Source of the DNA: Flagellimonas alvinocaridis
Lineage (GTDB): Bacteria > Bacteroidota > Bacteroidia > Flavobacteriales > Flavobacteriaceae
Length of the DNA stretch: 64,000 nucleotides
Direction of reading: 5' to 3'
Assembly (NCBI RefSeq): GCF_004916895.1
Contig: NZ_SNTZ01000006.1
Span: forward strand, 1-64,000
Numbering within the stretch: position 1 is the stretch's first letter; every line of letters starts with the position of its first letter. This document shows, piece after piece, positions 36,546 through 45,158 of the stretch. The notes below the pieces were generated by a model. The model was given only the letters and a program-made list of their open reading frames with translations, searched no databases and was not told the origin of the DNA. The position numbers were made by a program, and so were the translations under genes.

Positions 36546-37031
36546 TTATTTTAAGTGTTTTGGAAAGATGACTTGCTCTGTTTTTCCCTTTGAAATTTTG
36601 GACCAGTCCTCTGTATTAAATATGACATGAACCAGTCCGGCGGTGGGAACGTTTTCAATATACTGATCTCCCCATGTATTTGCAAGCGAAGTGAACGCAT
36701 AATTATGGCCAAAGAGCGCCACTACTTGGATGGTATTGTCCAGTTTCTTCACAAAACGTTGCACATTGTCCCCGGAAAAGTCATAGAGTGCCTTATCTAC
36801 CCGAAATTGGTTTAGATCAAAGTTAAGGTTCCGCAAACAGATCATGCTAGTGTGAAGCGCTCTGTTCGCTGGGCTGGAATATGCAAAATCTATTTTTGGC
36901 GCTTTGTTCTTAAAAGTGTTTGATACCAGATGGGCATCGTTGATACCCCTTTGAAGTAGCGGCCTATCCTTATCGGACACCTCATAGTCCCAAGAGGACT
37001 TTCCATGTCGCATCAATATCAGTTGTTTCAT
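36546..37031 (-). CDS. SixA-like histidine phosphatase
   Basis: A 161-residue member of the phosphoglycerate mutase-like histidine phosphatase superfamily. The catalytic motif is LMRHGKSSWD (R8, H9), and the second His lies in ALFGHNYAFTSLA. E. coli SixA dephosphorylates phosphohistidine on a signalling phosphotransfer protein; here the neighbours (ppk1, ppx) suggest a link to phosphate metabolism instead. The substrate is unknown. Confidence 0.88.
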   Translation of the reverse strand: MKQLILMRHGKSSWDYEVSDKDRPLLQRGINDAHLVSNTFKNKAPKIDFAYSSPANRALHTSMICLRNLNFDLNQFRVDKALYDFSGDNVQRFVKKLDNTIQVVALFGHNYAFTSLANTWGDQYIENVPTAGLVHVIFNTEDWSKISKGKTEQVIFPKHLK

Positions 37032-37042
37032 ATTCGATTGAA

Positions 37043-37690
37043 TTAGGGTGCCAAACGTTCTATTTTCCAGTTATAATCTTCTTGGAGGGTATATCTTATC
37101 CTGTCGTGCAGCCTATTGGGTCTGCCTTGCCAAAATTCCAAGGAAATGGGGCGAACCAAATAACCTCCCCAGTAAGAAGGTCTTGGGATTTCCTTCCCCT
37201 CATATTCTTTTTCCAAGGCTTCCAAATCCTTTTCCAAAGCTTCGCGTGATCCAATGACCTCACTTTGATTGGAAACCACTGCTCCCAATTGACTTCCCAA
37301 AGGTCTAGACTCAAAATACCCATCGGAAAGATTTTCCGCAATCTTTTCAGCAGTGCCCTTTATTATGACCTGGCGTTCCATATTGGGCCAAAAAAAGGAC
37401 AAACAAACAGAGGGATTACTGGCTATGGCCCTTCCTTTTTCGCTTTGGTAATTGGTGTAGAAAATAAACCCTTCATGGGTGAACTTTTTCATCAGTACCA
37501 CCCTATTTTTAGGAAACCCATCCAAACCCATAGTAGAAATCGTCATGGCATTGGGTTCGTCCACTCCATTGGCTGCTTCCACCTCATAGAACCATTTTTG
37601 GAACTGTTCCATGGGATTTTCCTTAATGGTACTTTCCAATAAGGCTCTTTTTTCGTAGGATTTACGGTAGTCGCTCAAATCTTTCTGCAT
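37043..37690 (-). CDS. pdxH: Pyridoxamine 5'-phosphate oxidase
   Basis: A 215-residue FMN enzyme that oxidises PNP or PMP to pyridoxal 5'-phosphate. The family landmarks are MTISTMGLDGFPKNRVVLMK, FIFYTNYQSEKGRAI, the RQVIIKGTAEKI strand and the C-terminal EFWQGRPNRLHDRI signature. The frame is open 8 codons upstream, but ATG 37690 (MQKDLSDYRKSYEK) matches the family start. It lies 11 bp upstream of sixA and may lead that operon. Confidence 0.95.
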   Translation of the reverse strand: MQKDLSDYRKSYEKRALLESTIKENPMEQFQKWFYEVEAANGVDEPNAMTISTMGLDGFPKNRVVLMKKFTHEGFIFYTNYQSEKGRAIASNPSVCLSFFWPNMERQVIIKGTAEKIAENLSDGYFESRPLGSQLGAVVSNQSEVIGSREALEKDLEALEKEYEGKEIPRPSYWGGYLVRPISLEFWQGRPNRLHDRIRYTLQEDYNWKIERLAP

Positions 37691-37771
37691 GATGTGAATT
37701 TCGTCAAAATTCAAATCTCAGCAAAGAATAGCGGTTGGAAAAGTTGTTTTATTTGTGTTAAGATACCTTCT

Positions 37772-38677
37772 CTAGATTTCAAAGGTTTTTCCATCATCGG
37801 CCAGAGCAACATTCGGGAACATTTCTAGGGCTTCATCCCTAAAAAGCTCTATGGACTTATACCTAGTGGAGTAATGCCCCAAAATTAACTCTCCCACTTT
37901 GGCTTTCTTGGCAATTTGAGCCGCTTGCTTGGCTGTGGAATGCTTTGTTTTGGCACAAAGATGGGCTTCGGACTCTAGAAAAGTGGATTCATGATAGAGA
38001 GCGTCTACCTCTTTAATAATAGGTACAATGGATTCATTATAGACCGTATCACTACAGAATGCATAACTTTTTGGCTTTGGTGGATCCAACGTTAATTTGG
38101 CGTTGGCAATAGACTCGCCCTTTGGGGATACACCATCCATTCCTTTCTTGATGTTGTTGAACTGGCTGCGGTCCACACCCATTTTTTTGGCTACTTCCAC
38201 GTTCAATGTTCTTGGAGCGGGCTTCTCCCGAAACACAAAGCCATTGGTGTAAACCCTATGATCTAGTGGGACGGTGCTCACACTCACTTTTTCGTCTTCA
38301 AAAAGAAGTTCAGGCTCCTTCATGTCCAATTCATGGAAAATAAGGGGAAAATTGGTCCAAGAATCCCCAAGCTTCAATAAAAGGGTAATGGCATTTTTTA
38401 TTCCTTTTGGTCCATAAATATGCATTTCGTCCTCTCTTCCCAAAAGGCGAAAGGTTGAAATCAGCCCTGGTAAACCAAAAAAATGATCCCCATGAAGGTG
38501 TGATATAAAAATATGTTTGATTCTTGAAAACCTAACCTTATATTTTCTAAGTTGTACTTGGGTTCCTTCCCCACAATCAATCAAAAAATGATGATTCCTG
38601 ATTTCCAGCACCTGCGAAGTTGGATTGGTAAACGTTCTTGGAGTTGCGGAATAACATCCTAGAATGGTCAACTTCAT
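37772..38677 (-). CDS. rnz: Ribonuclease Z
   Basis: A 301-residue metallo-beta-lactamase-fold endonuclease that matures tRNA 3' ends. The zinc motif SHLHGDHFFGLPG (H60, H62, D64, H65) is intact and the C-terminal LGHYSTRY motif gives the last ligands. Typical length for the short form. Its start overlaps the stop of the small upstream gene by 4 bp (ATGA), so they are translationally coupled. Confidence 0.95.
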   Translation of the reverse strand: MKLTILGCYSATPRTFTNPTSQVLEIRNHHFLIDCGEGTQVQLRKYKVRFSRIKHIFISHLHGDHFFGLPGLISTFRLLGREDEMHIYGPKGIKNAITLLLKLGDSWTNFPLIFHELDMKEPELLFEDEKVSVSTVPLDHRVYTNGFVFREKPAPRTLNVEVAKKMGVDRSQFNNIKKGMDGVSPKGESIANAKLTLDPPKPKSYAFCSDTVYNESIVPIIKEVDALYHESTFLESEAHLCAKTKHSTAKQAAQIAKKAKVGELILGHYSTRYKSIELFRDEALEMFPNVALADDGKTFEI

Positions 38678-39006
38678 AGATCCAAATCACGTTCAATTTC
38701 TTCCATTTCAATCAGGTCCTTTGCTTCTTGAATGGTTGGAACAACGCTGATTTCATCTGGAACATCATCATATGATACTTTGCTGGTAACCAATACAAAG
38801 GATTTCCCAGAACTCTTATGCGTATTTGAGATATCCAAAAATTCCAAAATATCATCCGATGTTAACTTGGAAAAAGAAAATAGGTTAACAATAATGTGGT
38901 CATGCTTAAGCTTTGGATAAGCCTTGTTCAAATTTTCCATAAAAATGGAAAGAGAGGTCTTTTCTTGGAAAACAATGGTCGTTGTTCCTTCTTTGTCGAA
39001 AATCAT
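38674..39006 (-). CDS. Small STAS-like protein coupled to rnz
   Basis: A 110-residue soluble protein. The frame is open upstream to 39111, but that part lies inside pyrB, so ATG 39006 (MIFDKEGTTTIV) is chosen, two bases upstream of the pyrB stop. Strand-helix order (TTTIVFQEK, LSIFMENLNKAYPKL, HIIVNLFSF, DDILEFLDIS, GKSFVLVT) resembles a STAS-like fold. Its C-terminus is acidic (EEIERDLDL). Similar proteins sit before rnz in other flavobacteria and are sometimes mislabelled as ribonuclease Z. Function unknown. Confidence 0.75.
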   Translation of the reverse strand: MIFDKEGTTTIVFQEKTSLSIFMENLNKAYPKLKHDHIIVNLFSFSKLTSDDILEFLDISNTHKSSGKSFVLVTSKVSYDDVPDEISVVPTIQEAKDLIEMEEIERDLDL

Positions 39007-39007
39007 C

Positions 39008-39934
39008 CTACTGAATTTTTGATGCCAATAAATATAATACTGCCATACGGATGGCCACTCCATTCTCCACTTGATGCAAGATAATGGACTGGTCTGAATC
39101 CGCCACATCACTTGTAATTTCCACTCCCCTGTTGATCGGGCCGGGGTGCATGATCACAATTTGCTTGTCCAAGGAGTCCAACAGCTGTCTGTTTACCCCA
39201 AATTGTTGGGTGTATTCACGTATGGAGGGAAAGTAGCTGATATCCATTCTTTCGTGTTGTACACGCAGCATATTGGCTACATCGCACCATTCCAATGCCT
39301 TTTTTAAATTGGTCTCCACAGTTACCCCTAATGATTCAATATATTTGGGCATCAGGGTTTTAGGACCGCACACTTTTACATTGGCCCCTTGCAATTTTAG
39401 GGCAAAAATATTGGAAAGCGCCACTCTGGAGTGCAAAATATCACCCACTATCACCACATTCTTACCTCCCACGTCTCCCAATTTTTCACGAATGGAATAC
39501 GAATCCAACAGGGCTTGGGTAGGATGTTCATGCGCACCATCACCCGCATTGACAATCGCTGCCTTAACATGTTTGGACAGAAAAATTCCCGCTCCAGGGT
39601 TGGGGTGGCGCATCACCACCAAGTCCACTTTCATGGACAAAATGTTGTTGACCGTATCAATGAGGGTTTCCCCTTTTTTTACTGAAGATTGGCCCGCAGA
39701 AAAATTGACAACATCTGCTGAAAGCCTTTTCTCGGCCAGCTCAAAAGAAAGTCGGGTACGGGTGCTGTTTTCAAAGAAAATATTGGCAATCGTGGTATCC
39801 CGCAAGGTAGGAACCTTTTTAATTGATCTGTTGATGACTTCCTTAAAATGGTCCGCCGTTTCAAAAATGAGCGCTATATCTTTTTTGTTCAGATACTTTA
39901 TTCCCAGCAAGTGATTTACACTCAGTTCACTCAT
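39008..39934 (-). CDS. pyrB: Aspartate carbamoyltransferase catalytic subunit
   Basis: A 308-residue enzyme for the committed step of pyrimidine synthesis, joining carbamoyl phosphate and aspartate. The carbamoyl phosphate motif is FFENSTRTRLSFE (S57-T58-R59-T60-R61), with HPTQALLDSYSI and the aspartate-binding MHPGPINRGVEI. No pyrI regulatory gene is adjacent. It follows pyrR by 6 bp in the same orientation. Confidence 0.97.
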   Translation of the reverse strand: MSELSVNHLLGIKYLNKKDIALIFETADHFKEVINRSIKKVPTLRDTTIANIFFENSTRTRLSFELAEKRLSADVVNFSAGQSSVKKGETLIDTVNNILSMKVDLVVMRHPNPGAGIFLSKHVKAAIVNAGDGAHEHPTQALLDSYSIREKLGDVGGKNVVIVGDILHSRVALSNIFALKLQGANVKVCGPKTLMPKYIESLGVTVETNLKKALEWCDVANMLRVQHERMDISYFPSIREYTQQFGVNRQLLDSLDKQIVIMHPGPINRGVEITSDVADSDQSIILHQVENGVAIRMAVLYLLASKIQ

Positions 39935-39940
39935 CTTAAC

Positions 39941-40477
39941 TTATTTGCTTACTAAATATACCATATCCTCACCGTCATTTTCCTCCCACATTACCTTTAC
40001 TTTTTCCTCATTGATGGCATCTACCTGTCGACCTCTATAATTAGGCTGAATAGGCAAATGCCTGCTAAAACGCCTGTCTATCAAAGTTAATAATTCAATG
40101 CTCTGGGGTCTGCCAAAAGATTGGATGGCCGTTAAGGCGGCTCGGATGCTTCTTCCTGTATAAAGTACATCATCTATGAACACTACTTTCTTTTCCTCGA
40201 CCAAAAAATTCATTTTGGTGGAATTGGCCTTGAGGATTTCCCCTCTTCCAAAATCGTCCCGAAAAAAAGTGATATCCAAGAATCCTAGGGCAATTTCTTT
40301 CACCTTGTACTCTTGCTTAAGTATTTTGGCCAAACGTTCGGCCAAAAAAACACCTCTCGGCTGTATGCCAATCAGGGCTGTATCCTTAAAATCCAAATGG
40401 TTTTCTAAAAGCTGACAGGCCAGCCGGTGCAGTATGATATTTATTTCTTTTGAAGTAAGCAGTACTTTTTGGCTCAT
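39941..40477 (-). CDS. pyrR: Pyrimidine regulator PyrR / uracil phosphoribosyltransferase-like
   Basis: A 178-residue type I phosphoribosyltransferase. The PRPP motif VVFIDDVLYTGRS spans 98-110, and ALIGIQPRGVFLAERL lies at about 34-49. In Gram-positives PyrR binds pyr mRNA to control attenuation and has weak uracil phosphoribosyltransferase activity. The RNA-binding role in Bacteroidota is inferred, and no PyrR-type binding loop was recognised in the short upstream gap. ATG 40477 (MSQKVLLTSKEIN) is preferred over the longer frame to 40507. It leads pyrR-pyrB-STAS-rnz. Confidence 0.92.
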   Translation of the reverse strand: MSQKVLLTSKEINIILHRLACQLLENHLDFKDTALIGIQPRGVFLAERLAKILKQEYKVKEIALGFLDITFFRDDFGRGEILKANSTKMNFLVEEKKVVFIDDVLYTGRSIRAALTAIQSFGRPQSIELLTLIDRRFSRHLPIQPNYRGRQVDAINEEKVKVMWEENDGEDMVYLVSK

Positions 40478-40539
40478 ATGCGTTGCGACCGACTCATTTG
40501 TATGCAAAAGTAAGCAATTCTTTAAAATGCCAACACCAT

Positions 40540-40570
40540 AAAAAAAGCCCTGCTGTTTCCAGCAGGGCTT
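40540..40570 (-). terminator. rpsA terminator
   Basis: GCCCTGCTG (40547-40555), a TTTC loop, and CAGCAGGGC (40560-40568) form a strong hairpin. On the minus strand it is followed by a T-run (A-run 40540-40546 on the plus strand). It lies 25 bp after the rpsA stop codon. Confidence 0.9.
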
Positions 40571-40594
40571 CTTGTATATTCAGGAAGGTTCTGA

Positions 40595-42430
40595 TTACTT
40601 CTTTTTGGAATCAGCTTCCATCTTATCCTTCAATGCTTGCAATTGTGCATTGGCATCACCAAGGGTTGGTGCTGCTTCGTCAGACGAAGTAGACCTTTTC
40701 TTGGCAGCTCTGACATTCTTCTCTTCTTGCTCTCTAAAGATTGCGGTGTGGCTGGCCACAACACGCTTGAAATCCTTATTGAACTCGATGATCTTGAATT
40801 CAGCTTCTTCACCTTTCACAAGTTTTTTGCCATCTTCTTTCTCCAAGTGTCTTGATGGAACAAATCCAACAATATCCTCATTGAAGTCAATGGTAGCTCC
40901 TTTATCCACAATCTCTGCAATGGAAGCTTTGTGAATAGTACCTTCAGCAAACTCTTCGGAGTATTTGTCCCAAGGGTTTTCTGTGGTTTGCTTGTGACCT
41001 AGGCTCAACTTTCGGCCTTCAACGTCCAATTCCAAAACTTCCACTTCCAAGGTATCGCCTACGGCAACAAACTCGGATGGATGTTTGATTTTCTTGGTCC
41101 AAGAAAGGTCGGAGATATAGATCAAACCATCGATACCTTCTTCCATTTCAACAAATACACCAAAGTTGGTAAAGTTCCTTACAATTCCTTTGTGCTTGGA
41201 ACCTACAGGGTATTTGGTAGTGATATCGGTCCATGGGTCTGGAGTCAATTGCTTGATACCCAATGACATTTTACGGTCTTCACGATCCAAGGTAAGAACA
41301 ACAGCCTCAACCTCGTCACCAACGTTTACGAAATCCTGGGCAGAACGCAAGTGCGTAGACCAAGACATTTCAGAAACGTGAATCAATCCTTCAACACCTT
41401 CAGCAACTTCGATAAAGGCACCGTAATCAGCAATAACTACTACCTTACCTTTAACCTTGTCACCTACTTTGATTTCATCACCTAGGGCATCCCATGGGTG
41501 TTTCTCCAATTGTTTAAGACCCAATTGGATTCTTGATTTGTTATCATCGAAGTCAAGGATAACCACGTTCAATTTCTGATCCAACTCCACAACTTCGTTG
41601 GGGTGGTTGATACGGCTCCAAGAAAGGTCGGTAATGTGAATCAATCCATCTACACCTCCAAGGTCGATAAATACCCCGTAAGACGTGATGTTTTTCACTA
41701 CACCTTCCAATACCTGGCCTTTTTCCAATTGACCAATGATCTCTTTTTTCTGCTCTTCGATATCCGCTTCGATCAAGGCTTTGTGCGAAACCACTACGTT
41801 CTTGAACTCGTGGTTGATCTTCACTACCTTGAACTCCATGGTCTTACCTACATACTGATCGTAATCACGGATAGGCTTCACATCGATTTGCGAACCGGGC
41901 AAGAACGCCTCAATTCCAAAAACATCAACGATCATACCTCCTTTGGTACGACATTTAACAAAACCGGTAACGATTTCTTCTTTGTCGTGGGCGGCATTTA
42001 CGCGATCCCAAGCCATGATAGTCCTAGCCTTTCTGTGCGAAAGTACCAATTGACCTGTCTTGTCCTCACGGATGTCTATTAGGACCTCAACTTTGTCACC
42101 TACTTTTAGGTCTGGGTTGTAACGGAACTCGTTCAATGAGATAACACCTTCAGACTTCGCATTGATGTCGATGATGGCCTCGCGATCGGTCATGTGGACC
42201 ACGGTTCCCTCAACAACTTCCTCATCTGCGGTGTCCACAAAGTTCTCCTCAACCAAAGTTTCAAATTCCTTGAGTTTTTTATCGTCTACACGCTCAATTC
42301 CTTCTTCGTACTTGTCCCAATCAAAATTCTCAAGGTACTCCTTAGGGTCCTGTTGGGTCTGAACTTCTTCTTTTACTTCTGGTGCTGCTACAGTTTCTTC
42401 TACAGCAGCGCTTGTTTTTTCTTCAGCCAT
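40595..42430 (-). CDS. rpsA: 30S ribosomal protein S1
   Basis: A 611-residue S1 protein with repeated OB-fold S1 domains; at least five can be followed, with recurring 'G.V..I..YG.F...G..GLIH.S..SW' patterns such as ITSYGVFIDLGGVDGLIHI and IADYGAFIEVAEGVEGLIHV. The N-terminus is an acidic, Ala/Glu-rich extension of about 90 residues that is typical of Bacteroidota S1. It binds mRNA for initiation; in this phylum, which lacks strong Shine-Dalgarno use, S1 is thought to matter especially. It has its own promoter and terminator. Confidence 0.96.
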   Translation of the reverse strand: MAEEKTSAAVEETVAAPEVKEEVQTQQDPKEYLENFDWDKYEEGIERVDDKKLKEFETLVEENFVDTADEEVVEGTVVHMTDREAIIDINAKSEGVISLNEFRYNPDLKVGDKVEVLIDIREDKTGQLVLSHRKARTIMAWDRVNAAHDKEEIVTGFVKCRTKGGMIVDVFGIEAFLPGSQIDVKPIRDYDQYVGKTMEFKVVKINHEFKNVVVSHKALIEADIEEQKKEIIGQLEKGQVLEGVVKNITSYGVFIDLGGVDGLIHITDLSWSRINHPNEVVELDQKLNVVILDFDDNKSRIQLGLKQLEKHPWDALGDEIKVGDKVKGKVVVIADYGAFIEVAEGVEGLIHVSEMSWSTHLRSAQDFVNVGDEVEAVVLTLDREDRKMSLGIKQLTPDPWTDITTKYPVGSKHKGIVRNFTNFGVFVEMEEGIDGLIYISDLSWTKKIKHPSEFVAVGDTLEVEVLELDVEGRKLSLGHKQTTENPWDKYSEEFAEGTIHKASIAEIVDKGATIDFNEDIVGFVPSRHLEKEDGKKLVKGEEAEFKIIEFNKDFKRVVASHTAIFREQEEKNVRAAKKRSTSSDEAAPTLGDANAQLQALKDKMEADSKKK

Positions 42431-42546
42431 GTGCTGATTTAAATTTGTATTCCACGTTTTACAGGAGCGGGGCGATTCCGTGAAAGTGATTTATACTTGT
42501 TTTTTCCTAATTCCTTTTATCTCCTGATATTCGCCAAAAAGGAGTG

Positions 42547-42577
42547 CAAAATTACAATTAATCTTTTGATTTACAAA
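42547..42577 (-). promoter_or_regulatory. rpsA promoter
   Basis: On the minus strand TTTG (42574-42577), exactly 19 nt, then TAATTTTG (42547-42554). This is a perfect match to the Bacteroidota consensus TTTG-N19-TAnnTTTG. It leaves a 5' leader of about 110 nt before the rpsA ATG. Confidence 0.85.
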
Positions 42578-42687
42578 GTATCCGGGCCAAAGGTTTGTCC
42601 CAAAAAAGTATTACAAAAATTTAATGGTAAAATGTTGGCATAATGGTTATCTTGAAAGCTCTAATTGTTAACTAAAAAAATACCATT

Positions 42688-43068
42688 ATGAGTGTAAAAG
42701 CAAAGTACCAACCGGTTTTGGACCTTGGTCTTAAATTGGGCATCAAGGACGGTGATGTTTCTGAGGAAAGCGGTATCCTTAAAATAAAGGGAATAGCCTC
42801 AACACAGTATGAAAAAAACATCCTTTGGGACAAAATAAAGGAGATTGGTGGGGAAAAACCTTCCGATATCAAGGCCAATATCACTGTGGAGGATGATTCC
42901 GTATACCACAGACATACGGTAAAGAGCGGGGAATCCTTGAGCAAGATCGCCAAGCACTATTATGGCGATCCCATGAAGTACACCAAAATTTTTGATGCAA
43001 ATACCAATATTTTAAAAAATCCGGATGTGATCCACCCCGATCAGGTGTTGGTAATCCCAAATTTGTAA
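42688..43068 (+). CDS. LysM-domain protein
   Basis: A 126-residue protein. The N-terminal half (about 1-70) looks like a BON-type alpha/beta domain (LGLKLGIKDGDVSEESGILKIKG), and the C-terminal half is one LysM domain (HTVKSGESLSKIAKHYYGDPMKYTKIFDANTNIL, given here only as its pattern of GDSL and N-x-x-I motifs). The layout is that of E. coli YgaU/Kbp. LysM binds peptidoglycan; YgaU binds potassium. No signal peptide is present, so a cytosolic role is possible. Single gene with its own terminator. Confidence 0.88.
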   Translation: MSVKAKYQPVLDLGLKLGIKDGDVSEESGILKIKGIASTQYEKNILWDKIKEIGGEKPSDIKANITVEDDSVYHRHTVKSGESLSKIAKHYYGDPMKYTKIFDANTNILKNPDVIHPDQVLVIPNL

Positions 43069-43070
43069 TG

Positions 43071-43097
43071 ATTGTCAGTTCGAGCGCAGTCGAGAAC
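43071..43097. repeat. REP-like intergenic repeat, degenerate palindrome
   Basis: The bases GTCAGTTCGAGCGCAGTCGA (and the GAACA after) form a partial palindrome around TCGAGCGCAGTCGA. I recall near-identical strings scattered between genes in Flavobacteriaceae genomes. Only one copy is in this window, so the repeat status rests on memory. Confidence 0.4.
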
Positions 43098-43111
43098 ATA
43101 CAACTAACAAA

Positions 43112-43138
43112 AAAAAGACGCCCTTTTGGGCGTTTTTT
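43112..43138 (+). terminator. Terminator after the LysM gene
   Basis: ACGCCC (43118-43123), TTTT loop, GGGCGT (43128-43133), then a T-run; an A-run on the left makes it usable in both directions. Confidence 0.85.
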
Positions 43139-43329
43139 GTTTTATGGAGTTTCTATGTCAACTGAAAATCGTATTCTGCCAACCCAAAAAGCACATCCAT
43201 CAATTCCATCTAGGTTATCATCCAAAAAAATGCGAACTTCACGAATCTGTTGAGATAAAACCCCAACAACAGATGTTTCTTTGAATATTGCTATCCTTTT
43301 AGCTTAAAACAAATAATAACGACCACATT

Positions 43330-43557
43330 ATGGACAACGATTTTCTAACACTCATAAAAAGAATAAAAGAAGTCAAAAACCTTGATGAGTTGGACGATTT
43401 AAAGGAATTGAGTGAAAACTTTCTCAGGAATAAGAAACGCCAAGCCATTCTAACCTTATTGTCCATTTCTGAGGAAATGGGGGAAGAAGAGATTTTAAGC
43501 TCTATTAAGGACTTATCCGGCTATTTAGAAAGTATTGCCAAGCAAGGAAACAAATAA
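43330..43557 (+). CDS. Small helical protein, unknown
   Basis: A 75-residue acidic protein made almost wholly of predicted amphipathic helices (LTLIKRIKEVKNLDELDDLKELSENFLRN and similar). No domain was recognised. It starts at ATG 43330, about 190 bp after the LysM terminator. It could be a real small gene given its regular helical pattern, but this is the weakest of the coding calls. Confidence 0.5.
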   Translation: MDNDFLTLIKRIKEVKNLDELDDLKELSENFLRNKKRQAILTLLSISEEMGEEEILSSIKDLSGYLESIAKQGNK

Positions 43558-43694
43558 AGGTTTATAGAGACATAGCCAAAGGCGACATATCCATTTCCAG
43601 TAGCATCTTCAATGAAAAAAAACCAACTTCACTTACCTGTGGCGAACTTGTTTCGGTATCGGTCGATATAATTCATTTTTAAACGGACCATATC

Positions 43695-44310
43695 TTAAAA
43701 CGTTACCTACAAGCTAAAAAATGAACGCAAAAGAAAAACAGACTGAATTCATAAAAGGCTATTTAAAACCAAAACTGAAAGAAAACGGATTTCGAACTTC
43801 AGGAAACAACTGGTGGAAACTTAATGACGATTTTTTCATTTTAATAAATCTTCAAAACTCACAATGGAATAGTAAAGATGAGTTGAGTTTTTGTTTCAAT
43901 ATAGGAGTTGGATTAACCGAAAAGATGAATGACGCAAAAAAGAAAAAACCGACTTATTTTGACCTTGCTACTCAATTGAGAGAAAACTCATATTTATCAG
44001 AATCAAGAATAAAACACAAATATCGGCAAGGTGGGTGGCTTGGATATTTGATGACTGACAAAACTGATTTGAATGACTTTACGAATGAATTGTTGACGGA
44101 TTTTGAAAAAGAGATCCTACCCAAATTAAATCGACTTGAATCAATTGAGGACTGTTTAAGATTTTACGAAAAGTTTGACTTTTGGGGAAATACATTAAAA
44201 AAACAAGTCGAAAAATTAAAAATGGAAAATAAATAAAAGCCAGCTCGTAACAATGTATACCCGCAATTACGACTGATTTGACTGCTTCTGAATCCACTCG
44301 AAATTGCGAG
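43695..44310 (+). mobile_element. Possible single-gene integron-like cassette
   Basis: The DUF4304 gene is flanked by matching arms. Just before its start lies AACGTTACCTACAAGCT (43699-43715); just after its stop lies AGCTCGTAACAATGT (44242-44256), whose AGCT and GTAAC are complementary to AGCT and GTTAC of the left arm. Downstream, CGCAATTACG (44262-44271) and CGAAATTGCG (44299-44308) are near-perfect inverted repeats, making an imperfect hairpin like an attC site. No integrase is in the window. Confidence 0.4.
43721..44236 (+). CDS. DUF4304-like protein
   Basis: A 171-residue soluble protein. The opening FIKGYLKPKLKENGFRTSGNNWWKL, a strand with FFILINLQNSQWN, and the later GVGLTEK fit the DUF4304 family (the family's 'GFKKKGN.W' pattern). 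DUF4304 proteins are uncharacterised and often occur on mobile or variable DNA. Composition is more AT- and Lys-rich than the neighbours. The start codon follows 16 bp behind a cassette-like arm; see the flanking element. Confidence 0.75.
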   Translation: MNAKEKQTEFIKGYLKPKLKENGFRTSGNNWWKLNDDFFILINLQNSQWNSKDELSFCFNIGVGLTEKMNDAKKKKPTYFDLATQLRENSYLSESRIKHKYRQGGWLGYLMTDKTDLNDFTNELLTDFEKEILPKLNRLESIEDCLRFYEKFDFWGNTLKKQVEKLKMENK

Positions 44311-44412
44311 CATCTGTACTGGACCTAAGGACCTAAAAAAAGTAACTTAAAACCCGTAGCTGACGGTTGTGCTTTCCAATAAGTGCAACTCCAAAACGGT
44401 TCTCTACTAACC

Positions 44413-45105
44413 TCAACCCTGCTTCGCAATCACCCGTTGGGAAAAATCGTAAATACGTTCAAACTGTTCTTCCAAGCCCATATCGCTATTGTCAAACTCA
44501 ATGGCATCCTTGGCCTTTTGTAATGGGGATATGCTCCGGGTAGAGTCTATCCGGTCCCGTTCCTGTACGTTTTTCAATACTTCTTCAAAAGTCACCTGTT
44601 CCTCCTTGTCCAACAATTCCTTGTATCGCCGGGTAGCCCTGATTTCTGGGGAGGCGGTCATAAACAATTTTAGCTCGGCATCTGGGAACACCACGGTACC
44701 AATGTCACGGCCATCCATAACAATGCCTTTGTCCTTGCCCATCTGCTGTTGCATTTCCACCAACTTGGTACGTACCTCGCCAATGGCGGCCACTTTGCTC
44801 ACCTGTCCGGACACCCTCATGGACCGTATCTCCTCTTCCACATTTTGGCCGTTCAAGTACATGTCGGATTTTCCAGAATCGGGGTTGGGCACAAACTTCA
44901 ACTCCATTTCGGGCAAATGCGCAATCAATTCCGGGATATTGTCCTCTTCCCCAACAAATCCATGGTCAAGGGCAAACAAGGTCACGGCCCGGTACATAGC
45001 GCCAGTATCCACATAAATGTAATTCAAGGCTTTGGCCAAACGCTTGGCTAGGGTACTTTTCCCGGTGGAAGAATAGCCATCAATGGCTATGGTGATTTTT
45101 TTCAT
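44413..45105 (-). CDS. cmk: (d)CMP kinase
   Basis: A 230-residue kinase that phosphorylates CMP and dCMP with ATP. Walker A is GYSSTGKST (10-18), followed by YIYVDTGAMYRAV and VMDGRDIGTVVFPDAELK, both diagnostic of Cmk. It lies 53 bp downstream of lon on the same strand. Confidence 0.96.
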   Translation of the reverse strand: MKKITIAIDGYSSTGKSTLAKRLAKALNYIYVDTGAMYRAVTLFALDHGFVGEEDNIPELIAHLPEMELKFVPNPDSGKSDMYLNGQNVEEEIRSMRVSGQVSKVAAIGEVRTKLVEMQQQMGKDKGIVMDGRDIGTVVFPDAELKLFMTASPEIRATRRYKELLDKEEQVTFEEVLKNVQERDRIDSTRSISPLQKAKDAIEFDNSDMGLEEQFERIYDFSQRVIAKQG

Positions 45106-45158
45106 GCCCTAAAAATAGCCAGAAAAGGTTTTACTGAATCATGACATCCGTCATTCCA

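Noticed and set aside
43068..43253. Small reading frame after the LysM gene
   Set aside because: It runs through a REP-like repeat and a terminator hairpin and looks non-coding.
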